The notes beneath the pieces are model-generated. The model worked only from the letters and a program-made list of their open reading frames with translations. It made no database searches and was not told where the DNA came from. The translations under genes were made by a program, and so were the position numbers. 64,000 nt of DNA from Gluconobacter cerinus (lineage in GTDB: Bacteria > Pseudomonadota > Alphaproteobacteria > Acetobacterales > Acetobacteraceae), in contig NZ_BEWM01000004.1 in NCBI RefSeq assembly GCF_002723935.1, positions 62,001 through 126,000 on the forward strand. The letters run 5' to 3'. This document shows, piece by piece, positions 1-8,772 of this stretch. Each line of letters starts with the position of its first letter. Positions within the stretch are counted from its first letter, which is position 1.

Positions 1-1559
1 GGGATATTCTTGAGTTGTTCTTTCGGAACATAAGCTGCCCGGCCAGCTCGTGCTGGCATCTTCCGGGTGGCATCAGCACCTTCACGAGCAGCCTTTGCAG
101 CCTGTTGGAGATTTCCAGTTTGAAGTGCCGTTATTGCTGGAAACAACGCATCGAGCATTGTTCTATCTCCTTGAGACGCTCCACCGTATCTGTGCATACG
201 GTCCAGACCTGCCTCAAGCCCGGTGCGCCAATCCTGCTGTTGTCCTGCTGTGGCGAACATGATGGACAACAAAACGCCGCTGGAGCCACCAGCATTGCGC
301 GCGAGAAGCCTGCCTATCGTTTCACAGAGATGTTGGGGAGAAGCGAGGGGAAGGCGCTTGATTTCTTTGAGAATAACGCGGCTCGCCTCAGCGAAAGTTG
401 AGCCTGCATCTCCATCGCCGATCAGAGCATCAAGCGCGTTGAGATCTTTCTCGTTGTCTATGAGAACCTTTGCGCCGTGAGTTATCAGGCTCTCTACATA
501 AGTGTCGGATGAGGGCTCATAGGAGAAAGTTTCAGGCAAGGCTGGAGTTTGCCTTGTCTGTATCCCCTTAAAAGGGGCTAGGCCTGGCCAAGCCCAAGCC
601 TCAACAGCAGATTTCAAGGCCTCGACGAGGTCTTCTCTTACAGGTATGGCGGATAAAGAAAATCCATACATATCCAAGGAAGTCATCATCGGGGCAGGCC
701 CGATAATAAATTCTATGCGGTCTGCAAATGCGGTTCTGGAGAGAGCATCAACTATGGCCTGAGCCTCCAGAACTGGAACTGCGCCCAGCATGTTGACCAT
801 AATGATTTGCTTATCATCTGTCAGATTTTTTTCGAGTGTATCTACGGCTTTGTTAACTAAGGCATCTAATTTATCTACAGAGATCCGCTCAGCGCCAGGT
901 TCGCCGTGAATGCCAAGGCCCAGTTCCGCCTCTGAGTCATTTAGCCGCGTTTTATGCTCCACATCGTAAACATTGACGTCTGATAGAGCGAGGCCAATCG
1001 ATGCTGTTGATTGGATGGCATCAGTGGCAGCCTGTTTTACCTCTTCCAGGCTAGATCCCGTTTCTGCCAGATGGCCCGCGATTTTCTGAACAAGGACTGT
1101 CCCAGCAATACCTCGGGCATGAGGTCCGCGGCCAAGTGCGATGTCATCGGCCACAATGACGAGTTCAACGTTCTTTCCAAGAGTGCGGGCCTGTTCTGCG
1201 GCAAGGCCGAAATTCAACCTGTCTCCCGTGTAATTCTTAACAATTAGGAGGCATCCTGCTTCGCCTGTAACTTCAAGGATGGCGGCAAGAATGGCATCCA
1301 CATTGGGGGAGGCGAAGAGCGCACCGCAGACTGCTGCCGTCAGCATGCCTTTGCCAACAAAACCAGCATGGGCTGGCTCATGGCCTGAGCCTCCGCCGGA
1401 GATGATAGCCACTTTCGACTTATCCCAGCCCCTTCTGAGAACGACGTGGATATTCTCGTGTCCTTCAAGTCGGCAGAGATGATGACCGACGGATGACCTG
1501 AGAAGACCGTCAAGGCCTTCTGTAACAAGAGTGTCGCGGTGATTGTAGAAGCGCTTCAT
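1..1559 (-). CDS. dhaK: Dihydroxyacetone kinase, single-chain ATP type (3' end cut by window)
   Basis: Phosphorylates dihydroxyacetone with ATP to dihydroxyacetone phosphate in the cytoplasm, feeding the triose pool; acetic acid bacteria use it to consume dihydroxyacetone made from glycerol. About 519 codons are visible and the frame is still open at base 1. The DhaK domain shows GGGSGHEPAHAGFVGKGM near residues 55-72, and GIHGEPG with the substrate-binding His near 218. The DhaL domain follows with GDGDAGSTF near residue 380, the acidic loop that holds Mg-ATP. Both domains in one chain point to the ATP-dependent enzyme rather than the PTS-linked DhaKLM form. The ATG at 1559 follows a weak GAGGA-like ribosome site. 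Usual family length is about 550-590 residues, so only the tail is missing. Confidence 0.93.
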   Translation of the reverse strand, partial: MKRFYNHRDTLVTEGLDGLLRSSVGHHLCRLEGHENIHVVLRRGWDKSKVAIISGGGSGHEPAHAGFVGKGMLTAAVCGALFASPNVDAILAAILEVTGEAGCLLIVKNYTGDRLNFGLAAEQARTLGKNVELVIVADDIALGRGPHARGIAGTVLVQKIAGHLAETGSSLEEVKQAATDAIQSTASIGLALSDVNVYDVEHKTRLNDSEAELGLGIHGEPGAERISVDKLDALVNKAVDTLEKNLTDDKQIIMVNMLGAVPVLEAQAIVDALSRTAFADRIEFIIGPAPMMTSLDMYGFSLSAIPVREDLVEALKSAVEAWAWPGLAPFKGIQTRQTPALPETFSYEPSSDTYVESLITHGAKVLIDNEKDLNALDALIGDGDAGSTFAEASRVILKEIKRLPLASPQHLCETIGRLLARNAGGSSGVLLSIMFATAGQQQDWRTGLEAGLDRMHRYGGASQGDRTMLDALFPAITALQTGNLQQAAKAAREGADATRKMPARAGRAAYVPKEQLKNI

Positions 1560-1909
1560 CGTATTTTTCGTCCTCAGAGGATCACTGAGGAAAAGAACGC
1601 ATCAGTATGCTTTTTAGTTTGATCACCTTCGAGCGAGCCCCTTGAAGCGTTCTGCTATCAATGTTGAATCTGCGGTGTTTGATGACGGATGAGGTTAGAA
1701 AAACCTCTATTTTCCTATGAAGACTTTCTGCCTCTGGAATTATAGAGAGACGGAAGAAATGGAATAGAAGATTGAAAGTATTTTTATGTGTACTTGTGGG
1801 GAATAATTGTATTTGGTTTCGGGTGCGAGTTTATGAATTCGCACCCTCTGAAATTTCAAGAAATATTGAGAAGGTGTGTAGAATTAGGGTCTATAACTAT
1901 ATCGAAATT
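1560..1909. other. Non-coding spacer, nothing recognised
   Basis: This 350-base stretch lies upstream of the dihydroxyacetone kinase and beyond the end of the ANR-like gene. It is AT-rich from about 1690 and has short open frames only. A 71-codon plus-strand frame at 1772-1987 has no ribosome site and overlaps the ANR-like gene, so I do not call it. The kinase promoter should lie here, but I cannot point to clear -35/-10 boxes. Confidence 0.4.
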
Positions 1910-2335
1910 TTACTCTTCGGGAATTCCGAACTGATCAGGATAGGGCATAGCATTTCGGCTGAGTTTCTTCTTTTTCCATTCAGCTAGTGCTCTGTTGTAC
2001 TCGACATGACGAAGCACGAATTGGAGCGCCTCTACGTGCTGTTCATTGCCTGCGTCCATCATATTACGACGCCATCCGGCCGCAATTAGCCAATATTCAC
2101 CGGCAAGTCGCCAAGATCCGGCCTGATGAAGCGCTACGGCCTGTCGTTCAAGTTCGTGATGCTTGCTATTCGGGTTGGCAAGGGCTTTTGCCGTGATGAT
2201 AAAGTCGTCGTTTTTCCATAGATACGTCGACTTCATGTAGGGGAACTGCCGCGTAAGAACACCCGGGTCTCCGAAATGTTCTTTGATCAGCATTGGAACC
2301 AGCCTGTCATAAGATCTACGCCACTCGCACTGCAC
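1910..2335 (-). CDS. Putative ANR/PerC-like small regulatory protein
   Basis: A 141-residue protein without signal peptide or membrane segment. Residues 60-110 (ERQAVALHQAGSWRLAGEYW and the following aromatic/basic stretch ending in FVLRH) resemble the short ANR (AraC negative regulator) / PerC-type domain, where a helical pair of about 45 residues alternates Ala, aromatic and Trp positions. The C-terminus is a basic tail (EWKKKKLSR). The start is a GTG at 2335 with AAGGG seven bases upstream; internal ATGs at residues 15 and 33 are possible alternatives. ANR proteins are usually only 60-80 residues, so this one would carry an N-terminal extension. It stands alone between two unrelated genes. 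Function and family assignment are inference from pattern only. Confidence 0.45.
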   Translation of the reverse strand: MQCEWRRSYDRLVPMLIKEHFGDPGVLTRQFPYMKSTYLWKNDDFIITAKALANPNSKHHELERQAVALHQAGSWRLAGEYWLIAAGWRRNMMDAGNEQHVEALQFVLRHVEYNRALAEWKKKKLSRNAMPYPDQFGIPEE

Positions 2336-2469
2336 AAACTAACCCTTGAAGACCCGGTTGAAGAATGTTGCCTCTATAGCGAATGGGTATATCAAAGTCG
2401 ATTTTTTCTAGGCGTGCTCATAGTTTGCGTGAAAATATCCAGATAATATCTGTTGTGGGGTAAGCCGCT

Positions 2470-4545
2470 CTACGGCACCTCAGCGTTTTCGAGATAGTGA
2501 TCAAAAAATCGAATGGTCCAGCCGTATGCTGTCAACCAGTCTTGCTGCCGAAGAAATTCGTGTCGTTCACCTGGGAATATATGATCCTCGTGCGTTACAC
2601 TTGACGCAGTTAATGCCTTGGACAGCAACACCGATTGCTCAAATTCCACGTCATGATCGTCATCTCCGTGGACAAGCAGGACCGGCGCGCGCCAGTGCGC
2701 GATGTCTGCCAGAGGGGAGGACCGCCATTCCGTTTCATGTTGTTTGCGGTTTTCTTCAGGGGACAGACCGGGATGATCTGGCTCTGTCATGTCATGGACG
2801 CCATGGAAGTCTGCACCGGCAGCGAACAATCCACTATCGCGGGCCAGTGCTAATCCGACAAGGTAACCACCCCAGCTTCCGCCCCAGATCCCGATATGCT
2901 TCGACGCTACGTCTGGTCTTGCCCGCAGATACTGCGCGGCGGCACGAACGTCCTGGTATTCGCTGGCTCCCGCGCTTCCTATTTTGTCGGCCTCACGAAA
3001 CGCCTGTCCATAGCCTGTACCGCTGCGATAGTTCACGGACAATACGACGTAACCGTGTGCGGCGAGGGTCTGGTTCATCATGTAGGCGTTGGAATAGTAT
3101 CCCATGGCATTGAAAGCCGGAATCATCTGCCGATTGGGGCCTCCGTGGACGAATACCAGCGCTGAATGAGGTCCATGCATTTCAGTCGGCGGGAGGAAAA
3201 GCTGACCGTGGATGTTGATTCCGTCTTCGCTTCGAAACTGCACACTCTGCGGTGCAACGAAGTTGGTATCTTTAGGGAGTGTCGGCGTTACCGGCACCTT
3301 CCATTGTCCCTCGTGGTGAAGGATAGGGTGAGCCGTCTGAGTGGCGCTTGTGACCATCACTGCCAGGTCCTCGCCAGCCATAGCAAGCGAGCCTGCTTCT
3401 TCTGTTGCATCCGTCAGAGCGGCTGCATTTCCGTCCAACGGCTTGGACCATACGCGCCAGTGATCGAGCTCCCCGACATTGGAGGTATAGAAAAGCGATT
3501 TGCCGTCGGGTGACAGGAGGTAGGACGAAACCTCGGCTTGTTCGGGGGTTAGACATTGTGGCGTTGTGGCGCCAGCAGCAGAAATGGTGCATATCCGAAG
3601 CCAGCCGCTTCCCTCCCAAGGAAACAGGATGCGTCCGTCTGGCGTCCATGTAAGATCAAGGTCGTCTGCTGCCCAAAACCTGCTTCCAGGCCCTTTTGGT
3701 GGTGTCCAGAGCAGTTGTTCTGCACCGCTTGTCAGGTCGTAGCTATGGAGGGACCAGAACTGGCCGTTTTCTGGATGCGTCAATAATGGAGGTTGCTGTA
3801 CACGGACGAAAGCAAGATGCTTGCCGTCAGGCGAGAATGTGGGTAGCCGGTCGAACCCTAAACCTGGCGGAATAAAGCTGAGAACGCGGTGCTTCGTGTC
3901 CCATAATCCAATCATGCCGTGTGAACCACGATTGATCTCCAATGCGACAAACGTGCCATCCGGGGACCAATGGAGGGCCGTGATCGTTCCGTCCGTAGTC
4001 ATGACCGCCCGGGCAGAAGAGCCGGTTGCCCCGAGCAGCAGAGTGCCTCCTTGTGCAAAAGCGAGTTGCCGCCCGTCGGGAGAGAACTCTGGAAGATAGC
4101 CTTGGCCTGCAATGATGTTTTTTTTGCCATCGCGAACGACATGGACTGTGGCCGTAGGGCGATAGGCGGTATTATCCGGGTTGGGAGCAGGGGCTGTGAG
4201 GGCTTCTGGATCGCCGCCTTCTACATAAGCCAGGGCCTTGCCATCCGGTGTGAGCGCCAGGCCCCAAAGGGGGGTTCCGTCATCCTTTAAGTAGGTTGTG
4301 GCCTGATGGGGGGCGTTCCCGGCATCCGAGATCATGACGTTACGCACGCCTTTGCGTTGTTCTACCCATGCCAGACGCTGCGCGTGCTTTGCTCCCACCA
4401 TATTCGTCGCGAATGGCATCGCCATTAGGTTGGAAAGGCGTGACTGCGTCGATGCGTCGTCCTGAGCGTGGGCTGTCCAAGAGGTGCATGAGAGAAGTGA
4501 CAAGACCAACGCGCATGTGCGGCTATGGGGCATGGTAATCTTCAT
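2470..4545 (-). CDS. S9-family (prolyl oligopeptidase / acylaminoacyl peptidase-like) secreted peptidase
   Basis: A 691-residue peptidase with a Sec signal peptide ending near AHA-Q at residue 27, so likely periplasmic. The N-terminal half is a beta-propeller with repeated SPDGK/TPDGK turns (for example LSPDGKSLFY). The C-terminal alpha/beta-hydrolase domain has GGSWGGY with the nucleophile near Ser557, HGDDDHDV with the acid near Asp630, and GERHEF with His near 662, the S9C order. HGGPN near residue 470 is the oxyanion-hole segment. The propeller usually limits such enzymes to short peptides. Its ATG overlaps the end of the upstream serine hydrolase gene by four bases, making it the last gene of a four-gene operon with D-amino-acid-type enzymes. 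The exact substrate is unknown. Confidence 0.9.
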   Translation of the reverse strand: MKITMPHSRTCALVLSLLSCTSWTAHAQDDASTQSRLSNLMAMPFATNMVGAKHAQRLAWVEQRKGVRNVMISDAGNAPHQATTYLKDDGTPLWGLALTPDGKALAYVEGGDPEALTAPAPNPDNTAYRPTATVHVVRDGKKNIIAGQGYLPEFSPDGRQLAFAQGGTLLLGATGSSARAVMTTDGTITALHWSPDGTFVALEINRGSHGMIGLWDTKHRVLSFIPPGLGFDRLPTFSPDGKHLAFVRVQQPPLLTHPENGQFWSLHSYDLTSGAEQLLWTPPKGPGSRFWAADDLDLTWTPDGRILFPWEGSGWLRICTISAAGATTPQCLTPEQAEVSSYLLSPDGKSLFYTSNVGELDHWRVWSKPLDGNAAALTDATEEAGSLAMAGEDLAVMVTSATQTAHPILHHEGQWKVPVTPTLPKDTNFVAPQSVQFRSEDGINIHGQLFLPPTEMHGPHSALVFVHGGPNRQMIPAFNAMGYYSNAYMMNQTLAAHGYVVLSVNYRSGTGYGQAFREADKIGSAGASEYQDVRAAAQYLRARPDVASKHIGIWGGSWGGYLVGLALARDSGLFAAGADFHGVHDMTEPDHPGLSPEENRKQHETEWRSSPLADIAHWRAPVLLVHGDDDHDVEFEQSVLLSKALTASSVTHEDHIFPGERHEFLRQQDWLTAYGWTIRFFDHYLENAEVP

Positions 4546-5828
4546 TGAACCGTTCCTGAAACAGACCCTGCGTTTAAAAGCGCGCTAAAAATTTCTTCTT
4601 CGACATTGGTAAAAGACGATATTTTTCCTGGCTTTTCTTTGCCGTCCTCAGGAAAACCATCGGCAATGAACAGATAGCCATCGCGCGTCGCTGGATTGAG
4701 CCAGAACCCAGACCTCAGACCGTAGGCATCCCCAAGGTGCCCAACCAGGCCGCCTTGGTAGCCACGCCATGGGGTTGTCGGGTGCCCTGATGGGTCGCGC
4801 GCGCCGGTCAACTGGATGGTCGCCAAACCGTAGCTTGCGATGGGATAAGGTCCTTCGCCATTATGACCATCGTAATGCCAGCCCGAATGCAGCATCGTCT
4901 GAAGCGACTGGGAGGAAAGGACTTTCACCCCCTGAAGCGTCCCGTTTCCGAACACGAACTGCGACAGACGATAAAGACCATCAAGGGAAATACGGAGGCC
5001 ACCTTGTGGTGAAAAGATCGTCGCGTTCGTCCCGATCCGATATTGGGCGGAGACTTCTGGAGCGAAATGCGTGTCACTGTCTTTGGCGGCTTCGTAGCCG
5101 GTGGTCGTATGATGATAGAGCGTTGCGAGACGTTCAGGATGGGAAAGAAGCGCCGGGTCATAGCCGCCATCAATAGCAAGTGGCGTTAGCACGTGCTTTT
5201 GCTGGTAAAGATCAAAGCGCTCTCCGCTCACCCGCTCAATCATGGTGCCGACCAGGCCGTAACACAGATTACAATAGCTGAACCATGATCCCGGCTTCCG
5301 TCCGGGCAGGAAGTGGTAGTTTGCGGTTCCCGGGCGGCGGGACGCATCGAAAAATTCTGAAACGGTGTGATCTGCGGGTATTACATAGTCGTCTGCGTCT
5401 GCGATGCTTGCCGTATGGCTGAGCAACATGCGTGTTGTAATCGGTGTATCTGGAAAATCAGGGTTCCGCAGCGGGAAGCCAAGGTACTTGGAGGCATCGG
5501 CGTCCAAATCGATCCGCCCTTGATCCACCAGTTGCATCAGACCGATCGTCGTAACAAATTTCGAGACAGACGCGATGCGAAACAGGGTATCTGAATGGAC
5601 GGGGGTGACGTCAGCGCCATTTTTGCGCGCAAAACCGCCCACATATCGGTAGGACACGGCACCATTATGGATGCGCAGTGCGGCGAGTGCTGCCAGCGGG
5701 CGGGCCTCCCCATTTGTTAAAGTGTGCGTCAGCAGTGCGTCTGTGGGAGCAGGGGGAACGGCATATGCTGTGCCAGCGCTTGCCATAAGCAGGAATGCAG
5801 AAAGTCGACGACGTAGGTGTGCATTCAT
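4542..5828 (-). CDS. S12 serine hydrolase (class C beta-lactamase / D-aminopeptidase fold), secreted
   Basis: A 428-residue enzyme with a signal peptide cut after AYA near residue 23. It has the penicillin-recognising fold signature: SVSK at residues 87-90 (Ser nucleophile and Lys), YCN at 185-187, and an HLG triad in VGHLGDAYG near residue 365 replacing the KTG motif. This fold covers class C beta-lactamases, D,D-carboxypeptidases, D-aminopeptidases and esterases, and sequence alone does not separate them. It lies two bases downstream of the D-amino acid dehydrogenase gene and overlaps the S9 peptidase gene, so it is co-translated with both. That context favours a D-stereospecific amide or peptide hydrolase over a resistance enzyme; this is inference. 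Confidence 0.88.
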   Translation of the reverse strand: MNAHLRRRLSAFLLMASAGTAYAVPPAPTDALLTHTLTNGEARPLAALAALRIHNGAVSYRYVGGFARKNGADVTPVHSDTLFRIASVSKFVTTIGLMQLVDQGRIDLDADASKYLGFPLRNPDFPDTPITTRMLLSHTASIADADDYVIPADHTVSEFFDASRRPGTANYHFLPGRKPGSWFSYCNLCYGLVGTMIERVSGERFDLYQQKHVLTPLAIDGGYDPALLSHPERLATLYHHTTTGYEAAKDSDTHFAPEVSAQYRIGTNATIFSPQGGLRISLDGLYRLSQFVFGNGTLQGVKVLSSQSLQTMLHSGWHYDGHNGEGPYPIASYGLATIQLTGARDPSGHPTTPWRGYQGGLVGHLGDAYGLRSGFWLNPATRDGYLFIADGFPEDGKEKPGKISSFTNVEEEIFSALLNAGSVSGTVQ

Positions 5829-5830
5829 TT

Positions 5831-7045
5831 CTAAACTCCATCGGTATGAACGGCGGCGACTAATTGGGCGATCCGCACTGCTGAACCGGCAGCAAGTGTG
5901 AAGCCGAGCGCGCCATGACCTACATTGAGCAGAAGGTTGTCACATTTGCTCCGGCCGATAATGGGGACACCCGTGGGAGTGGCAGGTCGTAGACCGGCCC
6001 ATGGAGAGTCAGGGCTATGATCTGTGCTTGCCTGCGGGAGCGTTTGCCGTACGAGCGCGCGCAGCGATGCGAGACGCTTTGGGTTAAGAGATGTATCTTC
6101 CGCCCCGATATCGACCATCGCGGCAACACGTAGTGCGTCGCCAAGGCGTGCATAGACTACTCGGTTGTCGTAGTCGGTAACGCTCACAGACGGTAGCGTC
6201 TCGGGTAAGGGGCGGAGTGTAAGGCTGTAACCCTTCAGGCCATAAAGAGGCAGATGGATGCCGAGCGGGGCAGCGAGCTTGCGTGAGTTCAGGCCCGCAG
6301 CCAGGACAATCTGATCTGCTTCAAGATGTCGGCCGCCGACAATCAGCATGCACGTGTTGTTCGTGTCAGGTGCGAGCGTGGCTTTTTCCTGAAGGTATTG
6401 AAATCCAGGGGCATCCAGAAGAGCTGCCTTCAAGGCCTTGCAAAAGAGGTGGCTGTCCGCGACTTCATCTTCCGGTGAAAAAATGCCTCCTGCAAGATTT
6501 GGGGTCAGGTGAGCGAAAGCTGGCTCTATCTCAGCACATTCTGCAGGAGAAAGAGCCCGTTCCAAGGTTGTGTTCTGTATTCCTGATACGGCTTTCCTGA
6601 AAACGGCTTCATTCCGATAGAGGACAAGCTTTCCTGGTTGTCGCCAAAGGAAACCTTTCAATCCCTCTTCGCGCCATATTTCCATTTCGGCCTGTCCTTC
6701 AAGGCCCAGCTGTAAAAGCACTTTCGCATTTCGACGGTTTGTTGTTCGAGTGCAGGCGGAGAGAAAGGACAGCATCCAGCGCCACTGTTTCGGATCGGCC
6801 CGAAGACGAAGGGAGACCGGAGAGCCGGATTTCAGCATCCAGCGCAGGGCCTGACGCGGAATACCAGCATCAGCCAGAGGAGTGACGTAGCGGTAGCTGA
6901 GCTGACCGCCATTGGCATAACTTGCTCCCAAGCCGACATCTGCGTTCTGTTCGATCAGAGTTACACGATGGCCCGCTCGGATGAGGGCATAAGCCGTCGA
7001 AAGCCCGATGACGCCACCGCCGATAACCGCAATATGCTGTTTCAC
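5831..7045 (-). CDS. DadA-type FAD-dependent D-amino acid dehydrogenase
   Basis: A 404-residue flavoprotein of the DAO superfamily. The N-terminal dinucleotide fold GGGVIGLSTAYALIRAG (residues 8-24) is followed by the acidic residue in TLIEQN, as expected for FAD. The C-terminal region has WAGLRPATPTGVPIIG near residue 355 and LNVGHGALGFTLA near 380, the usual DadA ending. DadA oxidises D-amino acids to 2-oxo acids and ammonia and passes electrons to the membrane quinone pool. The gene overlaps the upstream serine hydrolase gene by four bases (ATGA) and ends two bases before the next hydrolase gene. Sitting between two S12-family hydrolases suggests it consumes the D-amino acids they release. 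Another amine or imino-acid substrate cannot be excluded. Confidence 0.88.
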   Translation of the reverse strand: MKQHIAVIGGGVIGLSTAYALIRAGHRVTLIEQNADVGLGASYANGGQLSYRYVTPLADAGIPRQALRWMLKSGSPVSLRLRADPKQWRWMLSFLSACTRTTNRRNAKVLLQLGLEGQAEMEIWREEGLKGFLWRQPGKLVLYRNEAVFRKAVSGIQNTTLERALSPAECAEIEPAFAHLTPNLAGGIFSPEDEVADSHLFCKALKAALLDAPGFQYLQEKATLAPDTNNTCMLIVGGRHLEADQIVLAAGLNSRKLAAPLGIHLPLYGLKGYSLTLRPLPETLPSVSVTDYDNRVVYARLGDALRVAAMVDIGAEDTSLNPKRLASLRALVRQTLPQASTDHSPDSPWAGLRPATPTGVPIIGRSKCDNLLLNVGHGALGFTLAAGSAVRIAQLVAAVHTDGV

Positions 7046-8649
7046 AGGTGAGCCTCTCCGTGCGCTGTCTCTACTTTACGGGGGTGGAGGTCCTGTGCAT
7101 CGAAACTGAAATCAGACCCTAAAAGCTGCATCTTCATACCCGTCACTTTGCCCGTGACGTCGCGTTCAAACTGGACATACGCGTCATCTTCGCTGTCTTC
7201 GTCTCGGTTGTCCCAGCGTACGACGAACAGGTCATGCGGAAGAGCCTTTAGGGTCCCCGCCAGGCCATCAGCCTTGGAAAATGTTAGCCGCAGGTCTTGA
7301 CCGCGCTCAGTCACGGAGATCGGTCCGCGCCAGTGATCCAGATAGTCGCCCATATAGTCCTTTCGCTGTGACGTCTGGAGTGTCACGAAAGGACGAGCAG
7401 GCGATCCGGGGCCGGTGGAGATCGCAACTGCGCTATCGTGCGCTTTTGCTTCGTCTTCCTTGTGTTTCCAGTAACTGATCCAGTCAGCACTGTGACCGGT
7501 TGCGATGCGCGCGCTTAACGTGGTCGCCAGGGCGTAGGTTGCATTGTGGTCATCATGATTGGTCAGGATCACGACGGCACTTTTTAGTTCCGGCAGGAAC
7601 GTGACGTAACTAACCATCCCTCCGATCGTACCGGTATGCCAGACGCGCTTGTGCCCGAAGAAGTCCTCCATGAACCACCCGTAGCCATAGGCGCGAAAAT
7701 GCGTTCCGGTTAAAGCCGCCATGTCCGGCAAGGGAAGGAGAGCATGGGGCGTCCAAAGCGTGTCGCGGCTCTCGCGACTGAAAATGCGCTTTCCCTCTGG
7801 CGTTTGTCCTCCTCCGAGATAGATCTGGGCCCAACGCGCCATTCCTTCTGCGCTACACCAGATGCTGCCTGCCGGACCGACTGCTGGAAAACGGCGCGCT
7901 GCTTTTTCGGGGAGGGGGGCGTGATCCCCTTGGCCGGTCGCAACGTCTGTCTCGCCCTTATATGGTGGTGTTGACTGACATGCTGCCAGCCCGGATGCCT
8001 CGATGAGGCGGGTCTGAACGACATCTTCCCAGCTATGGCCTGTTACCCGTTCCACAAGCGCCCCAGCCACCACGTAGAGCAGATTGTTGTAGGCGTACTC
8101 CTTCCGGAAAGGAGCCGTAAAAGGCATATATGCAAGCCCGGCCAAAACGTCTTTGCGAGTGAATGTGCTGTGGGAGAAAAGCATCAGGTCTCCCGCGCCG
8201 AGACCTATGCCGCTATGGTGAGTCAGCAGATCCGAGACACGGAAATCGCGTGTGATCCATGGGTCCGAAACACGAAATTCCGGCAGGTGATCAATCACGC
8301 GATCATCCCACTTCAGCTTCCCGGTATCTACAAGCTGTGCCAGAGCGGTGGCCGTAAATTCCTTTGTATTTGACCCAACGGCGAACAGAGTGTGGTTATC
8401 TACAGGCGCGCTATGGACATCCTCCGCGCGGCGTCCGTAACCGCGGTTGAAAACGATTTTTCCATCCTGCACGACAGCAACAGCAATACCCGGCACGTCA
8501 AAAGCCTTACGTGCCTGCTCTACAGTTGCATCGATATATGGAGCCGTTAACCCAGATGGTAGCTCTGCGGCTTGAACTCTATATGCCGGACGGAGCATCA
8601 GTGCCCCTGCGAGAAGAGCAGTTCCATACAGGGCGCGACGCTTGTTCAT
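7042..8649 (-). CDS. S12 serine hydrolase with C-terminal DUF3471-like domain, secreted
   Basis: A 535-residue secreted hydrolase; the signal peptide runs to about RVQAA at residue 28. The beta-lactamase/D-aminopeptidase fold shows SNTK at residues 93-96, YNN at 187-189, and HTG in WHTGTIGG near residue 330. Residues from about 420 onward form a separate beta-rich region typical of the lipocalin-like extension seen in D-aminopeptidase and EstB-type members (DUF3471). It is the first gene of the four-gene operon, 123 bases downstream of the LysR gene on the same strand. Its paralogue two genes on has a YCN triad and no such extension, so the two probably act on different substrates or at different steps. 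Confidence 0.88.
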   Translation of the reverse strand: MNKRRALYGTALLAGALMLRPAYRVQAAELPSGLTAPYIDATVEQARKAFDVPGIAVAVVQDGKIVFNRGYGRRAEDVHSAPVDNHTLFAVGSNTKEFTATALAQLVDTGKLKWDDRVIDHLPEFRVSDPWITRDFRVSDLLTHHSGIGLGAGDLMLFSHSTFTRKDVLAGLAYMPFTAPFRKEYAYNNLLYVVAGALVERVTGHSWEDVVQTRLIEASGLAACQSTPPYKGETDVATGQGDHAPLPEKAARRFPAVGPAGSIWCSAEGMARWAQIYLGGGQTPEGKRIFSRESRDTLWTPHALLPLPDMAALTGTHFRAYGYGWFMEDFFGHKRVWHTGTIGGMVSYVTFLPELKSAVVILTNHDDHNATYALATTLSARIATGHSADWISYWKHKEDEAKAHDSAVAISTGPGSPARPFVTLQTSQRKDYMGDYLDHWRGPISVTERGQDLRLTFSKADGLAGTLKALPHDLFVVRWDNRDEDSEDDAYVQFERDVTGKVTGMKMQLLGSDFSFDAQDLHPRKVETAHGEAHL

Positions 8650-8772
8650 AACTGCTCGAAAACTCTCATCTTATATTGGTCCAGAAACGAACCTCTGTGT
8701 CAGATAAGAGAAATAAAGCATGGAATCAGGGGAGTGTCCCGTGACGAGATATACGTAGGTGATAACCTGAAG

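Noticed and set aside
1772-1987. 71-codon plus-strand open frame
   Set aside because: No ribosome site, AT-driven composition and overlap with the ANR-like gene on the other strand.
2526-3113. 195-codon plus-strand open frame
   Set aside because: Lies antisense inside the S9 peptidase gene, which has clear catalytic motifs; protein looks like a frame shadow.
4542-8649. Annotating the S12 enzymes as beta-lactam resistance (ampC)
   Set aside because: The fold is shared with esterases and D-aminopeptidases, the third motif is HTG/HLG and not KTG, and the operon context is catabolic.
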